A DNA stretch of 38,572 nt from a bacterium HR17 (GCA_002898575.1 BEHT01000034.1:1-38572), one strand, 5' to 3'; shown: positions 6,747 to 15,246, numbered from the stretch's first letter. Numbers and translations: made by a program. The notes: a model not told the origin generated them from the letters alone.

Positions 6747-7427
6747 ATGGACGAACTGGTGCGCTTGTTTGAGGGGTTGCGGGTAGCGGACGTTTCGGAC
6801 GGGATGGATGCCGTCGGGTTGCGCGATGTCGGGTTGATGGACCGTGCGATCCGACCCGTGTGGCGCGGTGCCCGCATTAGCGGCGTGGCGCTGACGGTGC
6901 GCTATGTGCCAACGAATGAGACGGTGCCGACAATGCCGCCTCAAGACTATGCCGAATATGCCCGCCGTTGGTACGCGGAAAAATGCCCCTACCCTTTCCT
7001 GCAAGTCGCCCAGCCGGGCACAGTGCTGGTCGCCGATTTGAGTGGGCTGGAAGTCGGCTTTTGGGGCTCGCAAGTGGCGCTGGCAGCCCGAAAGGCAGGC
7101 ATCGTCGGGGTCGTGTTGGACGGCGGGTGCCGCGACACTTCCGAGATAGAAAGGCAGCGCTGCCCTGTCTGGACACGCCACATTGCCCGCACGACCGTCA
7201 TCGGGCGATTGGAGTTTGCGGGCATGAACGAACCCATTCACTGTGGTGGGGTCAAGGTGTGCCCCGGCGATATTGTGGTCGCTGACGACGACGGCGTCAT
7301 CGTCGTGCCCCGCGCCGCAGCGGCGGAAGTCGCCCGCTGGGCGCGCAAGGAGTTGGACGCTGACAAAGCCGCCCGGCGCCGCCTCTACGAAGCGCTGGGC
7401 ATGCCGCCTGACGAAACGGTGCAGTGA
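6747..7427 (+). CDS. RraA/HMG-aldolase-like family protein
   Basis: This 226-residue protein has the RraA-like fold signature: VSDGMDAVG near the N-terminus, GSQVALAARKAGIVGVVLDG (107-126) and CRD (R129, D130). Members include class II HMG/CHA aldolases and the RNase E inhibitor RraA; older databases call many of them menaquinone methyltransferase. The aldolase metal-site pattern D-x20-R-D is incomplete because position 108 is serine. The exact reaction is therefore unknown. The ATG at 6747 follows GGGGGTGG; an in-frame ATG at 6729 is less likely. The next gene begins 16 bases after the stop, suggesting an operon with murE. Confidence 0.8.
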   Translation: MDELVRLFEGLRVADVSDGMDAVGLRDVGLMDRAIRPVWRGARISGVALTVRYVPTNETVPTMPPQDYAEYARRWYAEKCPYPFLQVAQPGTVLVADLSGLEVGFWGSQVALAARKAGIVGVVLDGGCRDTSEIERQRCPVWTRHIARTTVIGRLEFAGMNEPIHCGGVKVCPGDIVVADDDGVIVVPRAAAAEVARWARKELDADKAARRRLYEALGMPPDETVQ

Positions 7428-7443
7428 GAGGGAGGGAAAGACG

Positions 7444-8433
7444 ATGCGAAGCGTTTGCGGACTCTTGCTGCTATTGATCGGGCAGTGGGCATGGGGCGAC
7501 AACATCGCTCTGGTCCCTGAGAACCCTGTATTGGCGCGGGTGCAAGGGGGTGAACTGCAGCGCTACCGGCTGCCCGTGCCGAGCGGGCAGCGCGGGTTCG
7601 TCACGCTCGTCCCGCTGGACGGTGACGCCGATGTGTTCATCTTGCTGCCGCCTGAAATGTCGCTGGCAAAAACGCCCTTGAAGTCGGTCAGCGCCGCATT
7701 GCAACCGGAACGCGTCGTCGTGCCGGCTCAGAAGCAAGCGGCTGATGCAGTGGTTGTCGTCAAAGGTATCACGCCGACCCGCTTCTTGCTGACAGTGAGT
7801 TGGACGAAGCGGCAGGGGCGACAAGTGCCCGACCGTTCACGCGTGGTCGCCATACATTGGCAGGAAGTGCAAGCGACAGACAGCGTGGCGCTGGGCGCCG
7901 TGACGGTGCAAAACCGCACGCCGGGCTGGTATGAAATCCGCCTGCACCCGAAGGGTATGAGTAAAGCGGTGTTGCCCAATGTGTTCCTGTTGGGACCGAA
8001 CGGCAACCGCTATCTGGGCTGGGTAGCGTTGGCGCCCGGTGCACACCTGCAGGTGGCAGCGGAGCGAACTCCCAAAGCCGACATCGCACTGGTCGCCGAT
8101 TTGGTCAGCCGTGCTGTCGCCGGGACGGCGCTGGCGCCCGATTTACAGGTAGCGATGGACGACCTGCTGCCCCACTTAACGCCATTGCTGCCCGTCGCAA
8201 CGGCAGTGCGGCAGGGCGATTGGCGACGAGCGGCGCAAGAGTTGGTGACGACGCTGCGTCAGCGCCCGCAAACGTTGCGCGCTTTGCAGACCTTTTTAGC
8301 GCGGGCAGGGCTCACGCTGCCCGCTACGGGGTTGCAAAAGCCCGTGCGTTTCGGGGCACTCTCCGCCGTCGTGACCGCCATCGCGGCGGCAAAATTGCCT
8401 GCCCGAGAAACCGTCACGCTCGTTTGGCTGTGA
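7444..8433 (+). CDS. Secreted protein of unknown function
   Basis: The protein has 329 residues with a clear signal peptide (about 1-18, MRSVCGLLLLLIGQWAWG). The mature part is soluble and beta-rich in its first half (about 25-200, alternating V/T strands), then helical. I recognise no catalytic motif. Residues 20-100 resemble the layout of pre-peptidase or bacterial beta-sandwich domains only loosely. A good SD (GGGAGGG) precedes the ATG. It lies between an RraA-like gene and murE with gaps of 16 and 19 bases, so it is probably co-transcribed with them and exported to the envelope. Confidence 0.65.
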   Translation: MRSVCGLLLLLIGQWAWGDNIALVPENPVLARVQGGELQRYRLPVPSGQRGFVTLVPLDGDADVFILLPPEMSLAKTPLKSVSAALQPERVVVPAQKQAADAVVVVKGITPTRFLLTVSWTKRQGRQVPDRSRVVAIHWQEVQATDSVALGAVTVQNRTPGWYEIRLHPKGMSKAVLPNVFLLGPNGNRYLGWVALAPGAHLQVAAERTPKADIALVADLVSRAVAGTALAPDLQVAMDDLLPHLTPLLPVATAVRQGDWRRAAQELVTTLRQRPQTLRALQTFLARAGLTLPATGLQKPVRFGALSAVVTAIAAAKLPARETVTLVWL

Positions 8434-8452
8434 AGGTGCGGGGTGATCGCTG

Positions 8453-9988
8453 ATGCGGCTGCGGGAATTGATCGCTGCGTTGCCCGAAGCGCATTTAAAA
8501 GGCGACGATGCGGACATCACTGCTATCGTGCACGATTCGCGCAAGGTGGCGGAGGGGGCGTTGTTCGTTTGCTTAAAAGGCTTGCACACAGATGGGCACA
8601 ATTTTGTCGCCGACGCGCTACAGCGGGGCGCTACCGCTGTCGTCGCAGAGCGGGAAGTACCGACGAACGGCAAACCGCTGGTGCTCGTGCCCGACTCTTG
8701 GCGCGCGCTGGCGTTGCTGTGCCATCGCTTTTATGGCGAACCGACGAAAACGCTGACGCTCATCGGCGTCACAGGCACCAATGGCAAAACGACCACGACA
8801 CACCTCATTGCCCATCTGCTCAACACTGCGTTTGGTGAAGTGGCAGCGACTGTGGGCACGGTCGGTCTCAAATGGCGCGAGGAGTGGCATGAGTTGGAGC
8901 AGACGACGCCCGACGCGCCCGAACTTGTGCGCCGGCTGGCATGGCTGCGGGACGGCGGCGCCCGTTTCATCGTTATGGAAGTCTCGTCGCACGCGTTGGC
9001 GCAAAAGCGCTCCGACGGTTGCCTGTTTGACGCTGCCGTCTTCACCAACCTGTCCCACGACCATCTGGACTTTCACGGCGACATGGAAAACTACTTCGCC
9101 GCCAAAGCCCGTCTGTTCACCGATTACGCCCATGCTGCGTTGGCGTCAGGCAAAACCTTTCACGCCTTCATCAACGCCGATGACCCTTACGGTCAACGGC
9201 TCATCGCGATGACACCTGCACCCGTGACGACTTACGGGTTTGCTGACGACACCGATTACCGCGCCGTTGATTTGTGTCTGTCCGCATCGGGCACGCAGTT
9301 CACCGTCGTCGTTCGTGCCGCGCCCAATGCTCCGCATCCCGTCCGCATGCGGTTGTTGGGGCGGTTCAATGTCGCCAACGCGTTGGCGGCGATCGCTGTC
9401 GCACGGCATTTCGGTGTGGCGTGGGATGCGATAACAGATGCCCTGCCGCGCTTTGCGCCACCAGCGGGGCGGTTGGAGCTAGTGGACGAAGGGCAGCCCT
9501 TCACGGTCGCCGTTGATTACGCTCACACGCCCGACGCATTGGAGAAAGTGTTGCGGACAGTGCGGGAAGTCGCCAAGGGGCGCGTGATCGTCGTGTTCGG
9601 GTGCGGGGGTGACCGTGACCCGCACAAGCGCCCTGTGATGGGACGCATCGCGACCCAACTTGCTGATCACGCCATCATCACTTCCGACAACCCCCGCACC
9701 GAGGACCCGCTGAAAATCATTGAGCAAATCGTTGCGGGCGTTGCGGACGGCGCCCGCTACCATGTCCAGCCTGACCGGCGCCAAGCCATCTTTGACGCCA
9801 TCCAAATGGCGCGTGCGGGCGATTTCGTGCTTATCGCAGGCAAAGGGCATGAGACTTACCAAATCGTCGGGACAGACAAGCACCATTTTGATGACCGCGA
9901 AGTCGCCCGCGAGGCGTTGCGCCAGTTGGGTAAAGGCGCGATGAGCCGCTGCCACAGTGCGCCCGTTCGGCGCAGTTTGCACAAGTGA
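8453..9988 (+). CDS. murE: UDP-MurNAc-tripeptide synthetase
   Basis: This 511-residue Mur ligase adds the third amino acid to the peptidoglycan stem peptide in the cytoplasm. The ATP-binding motif GTNGKTTTTH lies at 108-117, and the carbamylated-lysine region (NYFAAKARLF) and the C-terminal domain are complete. DNPR at 412-415 is the signature for meso-diaminopimelate rather than lysine, so the wall is likely mDAP type. The start overlaps no upstream gene and has a GGGGTGAT-like SD. The last 15 residues extend beyond the usual end. No other mur or fts genes follow, so it is outside a dcw cluster. Confidence 0.96.
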   Translation: MRLRELIAALPEAHLKGDDADITAIVHDSRKVAEGALFVCLKGLHTDGHNFVADALQRGATAVVAEREVPTNGKPLVLVPDSWRALALLCHRFYGEPTKTLTLIGVTGTNGKTTTTHLIAHLLNTAFGEVAATVGTVGLKWREEWHELEQTTPDAPELVRRLAWLRDGGARFIVMEVSSHALAQKRSDGCLFDAAVFTNLSHDHLDFHGDMENYFAAKARLFTDYAHAALASGKTFHAFINADDPYGQRLIAMTPAPVTTYGFADDTDYRAVDLCLSASGTQFTVVVRAAPNAPHPVRMRLLGRFNVANALAAIAVARHFGVAWDAITDALPRFAPPAGRLELVDEGQPFTVAVDYAHTPDALEKVLRTVREVAKGRVIVVFGCGGDRDPHKRPVMGRIATQLADHAIITSDNPRTEDPLKIIEQIVAGVADGARYHVQPDRRQAIFDAIQMARAGDFVLIAGKGHETYQIVGTDKHHFDDREVAREALRQLGKGAMSRCHSAPVRRSLHK

Positions 9989-10075
9989 CCGTGCACCGCT
10001 TGGTAACTGACGAACCAAAACGCAGGCACGCGAAACGGTAACATCACCCACAACCGAGAGGGCGGCACCCCACGA

Positions 10076-10095
10076 CGGCAGCGAAAGCGCTGTCG
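10076..10095 (+). other. Hairpin downstream of murE
   Basis: CGGCAGCG (10076-10083) pairs with CGCTGTCG (10088-10095) across a four-base AAAG loop, with one G-T pair. It may help end the murE transcript, but it has no T-run. Confidence 0.35.
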
Positions 10096-10328
10096 GTCAG
10101 CGGCGCACTTAACCGTGGCGAAGCGTGTTGCCCTCAGATGTAAGGCGGTGTGAGATGGTGGGTAGATAACCCAAGGTCACCGACGGGTTCCGGCGCCGAC
10201 CGCAACGATTTCGGCAAACCATGTGGGTATCAAACCGCTATCAGTCGTGCTGTCAGGAAGGGGTTGCTATCAGGCAGCCTCCATCGCCTCATCACCGAGC
10301 CAAAACAGCCCACAAAAATTGTTTTGTT

Positions 10329-10521
10329 CGGAGGGCGGCTCTCCTGAGCCGCCGAAAAGCAAGCGGCGCATCGGGAGATGCGCCCTCCGAGACATTCGGA
10401 GGGCGGCTCTCCTGAGCCGCCGAAAAGCGGTGCGTCAGAGACGCGCCCTCCGAGACATTCGGAGGGCGGCTCTCCTGAGCTGCCGAAGAAAGAGCGGCGC
10501 ATCGGGAGATGCGCCCTCCGA
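10329..10521. repeat. Double-hairpin repeat array 1, three copies
   Basis: Copies begin at 10329, 10397 and 10460 with CGGAGGGCGGCTC. Each has hairpin 1 (GGCGGCTC-TCCT-GAGCCGCC; copy 3 ends GAGCTGCC) and a second hairpin: GGCGCATC-GGGA-GATGCGCC in copies 1 and 3, and a variant around GTGCGTC-AGA-GACGCGC in copy 2. Each closes with CCCTCCG. Spacing is 68 and 63 bases, less regular than the array at 15999. Confidence 0.85.
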
Positions 10522-10563
10522 AGCATTGCTGAGGGGAAACATTCAACTCAAACAGATGGATCG

Positions 10564-11484
10564 CTAACCGCACAAACGGGTGCGCCAAACCGCGAAGGGC
10601 TTTTGTGGTGAAAGCAGCAAGGCGAAACTGATAAGATGCCACCGTTGTGGGCGCCGCAAAAAGCGGGCGAATTGTTGCAGCAGCAATGCCATCCGCACCG
10701 CCATCGCTGCCGCGCACCCGTGATGTTTGCGAAAGTAACGCAGGGCGCTGTGCTGTTGCGCCAACCGCGCCAATGCGGGCACCTGGCTGACCGACGCCCC
10801 CCAACGGTGGCGCACCTTTGCCGTCGGCAAGTAGACGATGCGCCAGCCCGCTGATTTCAACCGACGGCACAAGTCCAACTCCTCAAAAAACAGGAAAAAA
10901 CCGTCGTCCATGCCTCCGACTTGTGCGAAAGCGTCGCGACGGACGGCGAAGGCAGCGCCTGAAACTTCGTCCACATCTTGCACCCGCGTGAAATCGCGTC
11001 CTGCGAACCAGCGGGCATTCACGACGCGATGCCAACCCAACGCTGCCAACACGAATTCGCCCGTTGTCGGGAACCGCCGCCCCGACGGTTGCAATTGCCC
11101 GTCAGGGTGCAGCAGTTGAAAGCCGACGACTGCGACGGGAGGATGATGGGCTGCGGGCGATTGAATGAAGGTGCAAAACGCCGCGAGGGCTTGCGCGTCC
11201 AATTCGCAATCGGGGTTGAGCACCAGCAACCAATCACCGCGTGCCACTTGAGCGCCCGCGTTGACGCCCGCTGCGAATCCCCGATTTTCGGCGTGGCAAA
11301 TCAAATGCCCGTCGCCAAGTTGCCGGACGATGGCTGCCGTCCCGTCCGTTGACGCGTTGTCCACGACGATCGTTTCCCAGCGGACGCCTGCGTGCGTGCC
11401 AGCGCGTTCAACGCTGCGCAAGCAATCGGCGATGACCGCTGCAGCGTTGTAGGTGACGACGATGACGGAGACGAAAGGGTGCAT
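10564..11484 (-). CDS. Family 2 glycosyltransferase, rhamnosyltransferase-like
   Basis: The protein has 306 residues. The N-terminal GT-A fold shows VSVIVVTYN, VVDNASTDGT, ENRGFAAGVNAG and LVLNPDCEL, the last holding the DxD-like metal site. The acceptor half has SGAAFAVRRDAFAQVGGMDDGFFLFFEELDLCRR, typical of WbbL-like rhamnosyltransferases. The C-terminus is basic and partly hydrophobic (about 260-300), suiting membrane association. These enzymes add sugars to surface glycans; the actual donor and acceptor are not known. It begins 6 bases after trpF and is the last gene of the rpmH-to-trpF run. Confidence 0.88.
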   Translation of the reverse strand: MHPFVSVIVVTYNAAAVIADCLRSVERAGTHAGVRWETIVVDNASTDGTAAIVRQLGDGHLICHAENRGFAAGVNAGAQVARGDWLLVLNPDCELDAQALAAFCTFIQSPAAHHPPVAVVGFQLLHPDGQLQPSGRRFPTTGEFVLAALGWHRVVNARWFAGRDFTRVQDVDEVSGAAFAVRRDAFAQVGGMDDGFFLFFEELDLCRRLKSAGWRIVYLPTAKVRHRWGASVSQVPALARLAQQHSALRYFRKHHGCAAAMAVRMALLLQQFARFLRRPQRWHLISFALLLSPQKPFAVWRTRLCG

Positions 11485-11490
11485 CGGCAG

Positions 11491-12156
11491 TCATGCCTTC
11501 CCACCTTTTGCCCGTCGGCAGAACTGGCGGATTTTTTCGGGGTCTTTGATGCCTGCCGTCACTTCCACGCCGCTGGACACATCCACACCGAACGGGCGAA
11601 CGACAGCGATCGCAGAGGCGACATTGTCGGGTGTTAACCCTCCCGCCAAAAAGCAGGGCGCTTCCACGCGGTGCACAAGTTCGGTAGCCAATTCCCACGA
11701 TGGGCAAATACCCTGCCCACCAAATCCCTGCGGAGTCGCGGCGTCCAGCACAAACGCGTCCACACCTGCACCCAAAAAGGCGTGGGCGCTTCGCAACAGC
11801 GCGTCAAGGTGTGCGTCGGAAGGCGTAACAGGCAAGGGCAGTGCCTTCCAAACGGTGCAGGGTAACCGGTGTTTGAGGGCTGCAATACACTCGGGCGGTT
11901 CGTCGCCGTGCAACTGCACGACGGCAGGGTTCAAATTGCGCGCCAGTTCCAGCAACTCGTTGAGGGATTTGCCCTTGGTGACCAAAACGGGCGGGACAGT
12001 CATAACAGCGAAAAGTTGGCGTGCATGGTCGCGGGGAACGCTGCGGGGCGATGACGGCACTTCTACGACGACGCCGCAGAAATCCGCCCCCGCCGCGCAA
12101 GCAGCGGACACATCGTCGCGCCGCGTGAGCCCGCAGATTTTCACCGCGACAGTCAT
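11491..12156 (-). CDS. trpF: Phosphoribosylanthranilate isomerase
   Basis: This 221-residue TIM barrel converts N-(5-phosphoribosyl)anthranilate to CdRP in tryptophan synthesis. Motifs are VKICGLTRRDD (active-site C8), VQLHGDEPPE, AFVLDAAT, FLAGGLTPDNV and GVDVSSGVE. ATGA overlaps the end of khpB, so translation is coupled. No other trp gene is nearby, and the upstream partners act in RNA processing and membrane insertion, an unusual setting for trpF. Confidence 0.95.
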   Translation of the reverse strand: MTVAVKICGLTRRDDVSAACAAGADFCGVVVEVPSSPRSVPRDHARQLFAVMTVPPVLVTKGKSLNELLELARNLNPAVVQLHGDEPPECIAALKHRLPCTVWKALPLPVTPSDAHLDALLRSAHAFLGAGVDAFVLDAATPQGFGGQGICPSWELATELVHRVEAPCFLAGGLTPDNVASAIAVVRPFGVDVSSGVEVTAGIKDPEKIRQFCRRAKGGKA

Positions 12157-12884
12157 TGGGCGTTGTCACCTGAGGGCGTCGCGCCTTCTTCGGACTGCGA
12201 CGGCGTGCGTGAGGAGGGGCGTCCGGGCAACCGGGAACGGTTCGGGCGCAACAGGCGCTGTCGCAACTCTATAGGGGCAACGATAACGACACGGTCAGCC
12301 CCTTCCCCCTCGCTGATGGTGAACACCGTCGGGTCACTTTGCAGCGTGAGGTGGACGATGCGGCGCTCGCTGGCGGTGAGGTAGCGCAAGCGAACGGGGC
12401 GCTTTTGCGTGCGGGCGCGCTCAGCGGCGTTGAGCGCCAGTTGGACGATGGCAGCCCGACGGCGTTCGCGATACTTGCCGGCGTCCAACACGACGCGGAC
12501 AGGGTTGGACCATTTGCGGGCGACGGCAGCGTTGACCAACAGTTGCAGCGCTTCCAAGTGACTGCCGTGTTTGCCGACGATCAACCCGACATCGCTGCCT
12601 TCCATGTTGATGTAAATTTCGCCTTCTCGGTCTTCTGGCTCCTGCACCGTCACATCCCAGCCAGCAGCTTGCACGATGGCGGTCAGCAACGCCTTGATAA
12701 AGGCGGCGGGCGAATCCTTAACGGTCACGCGCACCCGAGCGGGTTCGCCGCCGACGCCGAAGATGCCCGCTGTGCCTTGACTGAGAATTTCAATGTCCAC
12801 CTGCTCGCGCGTCACACCCAATTGCTGCAGGGCTTGTTGGACGGCGTCTTCTACCGATTTGCCCATCACTTCCACCGAACGCAT
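12153..12884 (-). CDS. khpB: KhpB/Jag RNA-binding protein
   Basis: The protein has 243 residues with a Jag N-terminal domain (about 1-50, SVEDAVQQALQQLGV), a KH domain (about 80-150, with VGLIVGKHGSHLEALQ) and an R3H domain (about 155-215, RRIVHLTLQ). It binds RNA and is implicated in cell-envelope growth in Gram-positive bacteria. The ATG at 12884 follows GGAGGGG at about 8 bases; upstream ATGs at 12902-12905 are less likely. It follows yidC, the classical order. The C-terminus has a charged low-complexity tail. Confidence 0.92.
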   Translation of the reverse strand: MRSVEVMGKSVEDAVQQALQQLGVTREQVDIEILSQGTAGIFGVGGEPARVRVTVKDSPAAFIKALLTAIVQAAGWDVTVQEPEDREGEIYINMEGSDVGLIVGKHGSHLEALQLLVNAAVARKWSNPVRVVLDAGKYRERRRAAIVQLALNAAERARTQKRPVRLRYLTASERRIVHLTLQSDPTVFTISEGEGADRVVIVAPIELRQRLLRPNRSRLPGRPSSRTPSQSEEGATPSGDNAQ

Positions 12885-12901
12885 CGCAAACTTCCCCTCC
12901 A

Positions 12902-14428
12902 TCATGCCTTCTTGGGCGTTTTGACTTTTGTCGGTTTCTGCTTCTCTGCCCCGTCGGGAGGCACTTCCCGCACGGGCGCCATCTCCCGTTGGTGCAACCG
13001 CTTCAGGTAAAGGCTCTCCACCATGTAGAACACCTGAAACGATAGCCAGTAAAGGATGAAGGCAGCGGGAAAGTTGTGGAAAAACAGGGCGAACATCCCG
13101 ACGAACATTAAGTTCATGAAAATTTGCTGCTGGCGCTGCTGCGGGTCAGCAGTCGCCGTCGGCGTCATGAGTAGCGACGATGCGACGAAACTGATGAGGT
13201 AAATGGCAAACAGCACATAGTCTGGTTGGGCGAGGTTGCGCACCCACAAGAAACTGGCTTTGGCAAATTGAAAGCGATAGTGCTGCACGCCGTAATAGAC
13301 CCAAATGAGAACGGGCAACTGCAAAAGCATGGGCAAACAGCCGCCTAACGGATTGATGCCGTGCTCTTTGTATAAGCGGAGCATCTCCTCGTTGAGCCGC
13401 TTGGGGTTGTCGCGGTAGCGCTCTTGCAAGTCCGCCATCAATGGCTGCAACTCCTGCATGCGCCACATGCTCCGCATCGCTTTGCGGTTGAGCGGATGCA
13501 GCAACACCCGCAACAAAAGCGCCAGCAGGATGACCGCCAAGCCGTAACTGTAATTGGGGTCACCGCCGCACAACCGCACCAGCGCATCAAAAAGTTGGTA
13601 GTTCAAGCCCTTGCGGTAAATGGCGTCCAACTGTTCGCTGACGACAGCGTAGGCGCTGGGGTAACGGCGCAGCGTTTTCTGCTTTTCATCCCATGCCCAC
13701 AAAGGCACATCCCGTCGGGGCGGACCGTAACCGCTCATCCCTTCGTCCGCTTTAAGCAAATGCTCCACTTGCTCCAATGCCTTGACTGCGTTGCGGCTTT
13801 CCGTCCCTTCCTGCCGAGCGACGAGTTGCGCCTTGTGATAGGCTGCTGCAATCGCTAGTTCCTTTACTGTTAGAGGCAGGAGCGCGTTGCGATGCTGGCG
13901 CAGCCAGCGTTCATAAGTATGCATGGCGTCGGTCAATGCAGTGAGGGCTTCCTCGGTGCGGTTCAAACGCCCCAGCAAAACCCCTTCGCGCAACTTCCAG
14001 CGGAGGAGCAACAATTCGTCTTTGGGCGGGTTGTCGGCGAGGGCGGCTTGCAGGCGCGTCCATTCCCCGCTGGCTTGCCGGGTGGAAACAGGCGGCGTGA
14101 GCAACTCCCTCAACGACGCCGTTGACCAATCACTGAGCGCCCAACTGACTTGCAGCGTCATAAGCACTACCAAGAGGGTAGCCCAAACCCGCGCTGTGCG
14201 CCGCGAGGGCAGTTGGTCGGGCACAGGATCGTAACCGCCGGGGTGGAAGGGATGGCACCGCAGTAAACGCCGCAACGCTAACCAACTCCCCCGCCAAACC
14301 CCGAACCGCTCAATGGCTTGCATCGCATATTCACTACAAGTCGGCGTGAACCGACAAGCCGACGGTAACAGCGGTGAAACGCACCGCTTGTAAAACCGCA
14401 ACAGCCAAAGTATCGTCGTCGTCAGCAT
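12902..14428 (-). CDS. yidC: YidD-YidC fusion, membrane insertase
   Basis: This 508-residue single reading frame joins two normally separate genes. Residues 1-72 are YidD, with [22 protein letters not shown] and HPGGYDPVP. Residues 82-98 form a membrane helix. Residues 105-270 are helical and TPR-like, replacing the usual periplasmic domain. Residues 275-480 are the Oxa1/YidC core, with the groove arginine R307, a coiled cytoplasmic hairpin (320-355), [16 protein letters not shown] and later membrane helices, then a basic tail. YidC inserts membrane proteins together with SecYEG or alone. The gene sits 180 bases after rnpA and before khpB, as in the standard rpmH-rnpA-yidD-yidC-jag order, which supports a natural fusion. 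Confidence 0.92.
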   Translation of the reverse strand: MLTTTILWLLRFYKRCVSPLLPSACRFTPTCSEYAMQAIERFGVWRGSWLALRRLLRCHPFHPGGYDPVPDQLPSRRTARVWATLLVVLMTLQVSWALSDWSTASLRELLTPPVSTRQASGEWTRLQAALADNPPKDELLLLRWKLREGVLLGRLNRTEEALTALTDAMHTYERWLRQHRNALLPLTVKELAIAAAYHKAQLVARQEGTESRNAVKALEQVEHLLKADEGMSGYGPPRRDVPLWAWDEKQKTLRRYPSAYAVVSEQLDAIYRKGLNYQLFDALVRLCGGDPNYSYGLAVILLALLLRVLLHPLNRKAMRSMWRMQELQPLMADLQERYRDNPKRLNEEMLRLYKEHGINPLGGCLPMLLQLPVLIWVYYGVQHYRFQFAKASFLWVRNLAQPDYVLFAIYLISFVASSLLMTPTATADPQQRQQQIFMNLMFVGMFALFFHNFPAAFILYWLSFQVFYMVESLYLKRLHQREMAPVREVPPDGAEKQKPTKVKTPKKA

Positions 14429-14608
14429 GGTCGTCTTACCTCGTCGCTGGCGAGTGTTGTTGCTGGCGTCATTGACGGCTGCGCTTTTTGGGCATCGCCC
14501 GCCTCAAGGCGTCCTTCGGGAACGGTCATGTGAGTCATATGCCACTGTCGCCACCTGCTTGTGCCGATTGTCTTCCACTTTCTGCCAGTTCAGCCTGCCA
14601 AACCGCGC
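14429..14608 (-). other. Spacer between rnpA and yidDC
   Basis: These 180 bases separate rnpA from the yidD-yidC fusion. In many genomes yidD follows rnpA directly. I see no separate reading frame or clear terminator here. Confidence 0.4.
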
Positions 14609-15022
14609 TCACAGCGGCGTTCGCCCCAAAGTTGACGGTGCGTCGGTTGCCACCTGCAACACTTGCGCCTGCATCAGCACCTCCGTCAAGGCAGCGTCAA
14701 CCGCCGGAAAGTTTGCCGCAGCGCATACGGGGTGTGCCACCACAAACAGGTCCACGCCGTCCGCCATCGCCCAGCGTTTCGTCCGATAGGCTTCTCGGAG
14801 CCACCGCTTGATGCGGTTGCGCTGGGTCGCTTTCCGGGCGACCTTACGCCCGACCGCGAAAGCGATACGCCGCACACCCTGCCTGCCATGCCAAAGGACA
14901 TAAAGTGTCAGCAGCGAATGGCGGTAGCGTTTGCCGAACCGCAAGCACGCTTCAATGTCCTTTTGGCGCCGCAACCGCTCGGCGCGCGGGAAGCGGTTAG
15001 CGCCTTTGGGTCCCGACGGCAT
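14609..15022 (-). CDS. rnpA: Ribonuclease P protein component
   Basis: RnpA is the protein subunit that helps the RNase P RNA mature tRNA 5' ends. The protein shows FPRAERLRRQKDI near the start and the core motif RNRIKRWLREAYR. From the ATG at 15022 it has 137 residues; the in-frame ATG at 15043 would give 144 and overlap rpmH by 19 bases. I prefer 15022 because it lies 2 bases after the rpmH stop and suits coupled translation, but neither start has a strong SD. The C-terminus is somewhat longer than in common homologues. Confidence 0.93.
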   Translation of the reverse strand: MPSGPKGANRFPRAERLRRQKDIEACLRFGKRYRHSLLTLYVLWHGRQGVRRIAFAVGRKVARKATQRNRIKRWLREAYRTKRWAMADGVDLFVVAHPVCAAANFPAVDAALTEVLMQAQVLQVATDAPSTLGRTPL

Positions 15023-15024
15023 TG

Positions 15025-15174
15025 TCACACGGTCAAGCGCCATCGTCCTTTCAACCGCCGCCGCTTCAAAACATTGCGTCCTGCTTTCGTCGCCATGCGC
15101 GCCAGAAACCCGTGCGTCTTTTTGCGCTTGCGCTTGTTGGGACGGTAAGTGCGTCCCTGCAACGATTTCGCCAT
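15025..15174 (-). CDS. rpmH: 50S ribosomal protein L34
   Basis: This 49-residue basic protein starts [19 protein letters not shown] and continues [20 protein letters not shown], the L34 signature. It is a structural protein of the large ribosomal subunit. The SD (AGGGGTG) lies inside a predicted hairpin loop just before the ATG. It heads the rpmH-rnpA-yidDC-khpB-trpF-glycosyltransferase run. dnaA, the usual divergent neighbour, is absent; a folate gene is there instead. Confidence 0.95.
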   Translation of the reverse strand: MAKSLQGRTYRPNKRKRKKTHGFLARMATKAGRNVLKRRRLKGRWRLTV

Positions 15175-15175
15175 T

Positions 15176-15203
15176 AACCTGTCACCCCTAACGCTAACAG
15201 GTT
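15176..15203 (-). promoter_or_regulatory. Hairpin around the rpmH SD
   Basis: AACCTGT (15176-15182) and ACAGGTT (15197-15203) form a perfect 7-bp stem, ending one base from the rpmH ATG. The SD AGGGGTG is in the loop. This could hide or present the ribosome site and allow feedback control, as several ribosomal leaders do; function is inferred. Confidence 0.4.
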
Positions 15204-15217
15204 TGCGTGTTCAAGAG

Positions 15218-15246
15218 GGCACGGGCAATTATAACGCCCGCGTGCC
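15218..15246. promoter_or_regulatory. Divergent rpmH/fthC promoter with inverted repeat
   Basis: ATTATA at 15228-15233 reads TATAAT on the minus strand, a perfect -10 for rpmH, and TATAAC at 15230-15235 could serve the rightward folate gene. The arms GGCAC-GGGC and GCCC-GC-GTGCC flank these elements. The -35 regions are weak on both strands. Confidence 0.45.

Larger units (their letters stand above)
9989..10563. other. Gene-free spacer between convergent genes
   Basis: No gene is supported between murE and the convergent glycosyltransferase. The stretch contains a hairpin at 10076-10095 and a three-unit double-hairpin repeat array at 10329-10521. Short reading frames over the array only translate the repeat. 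Confidence 0.7.
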
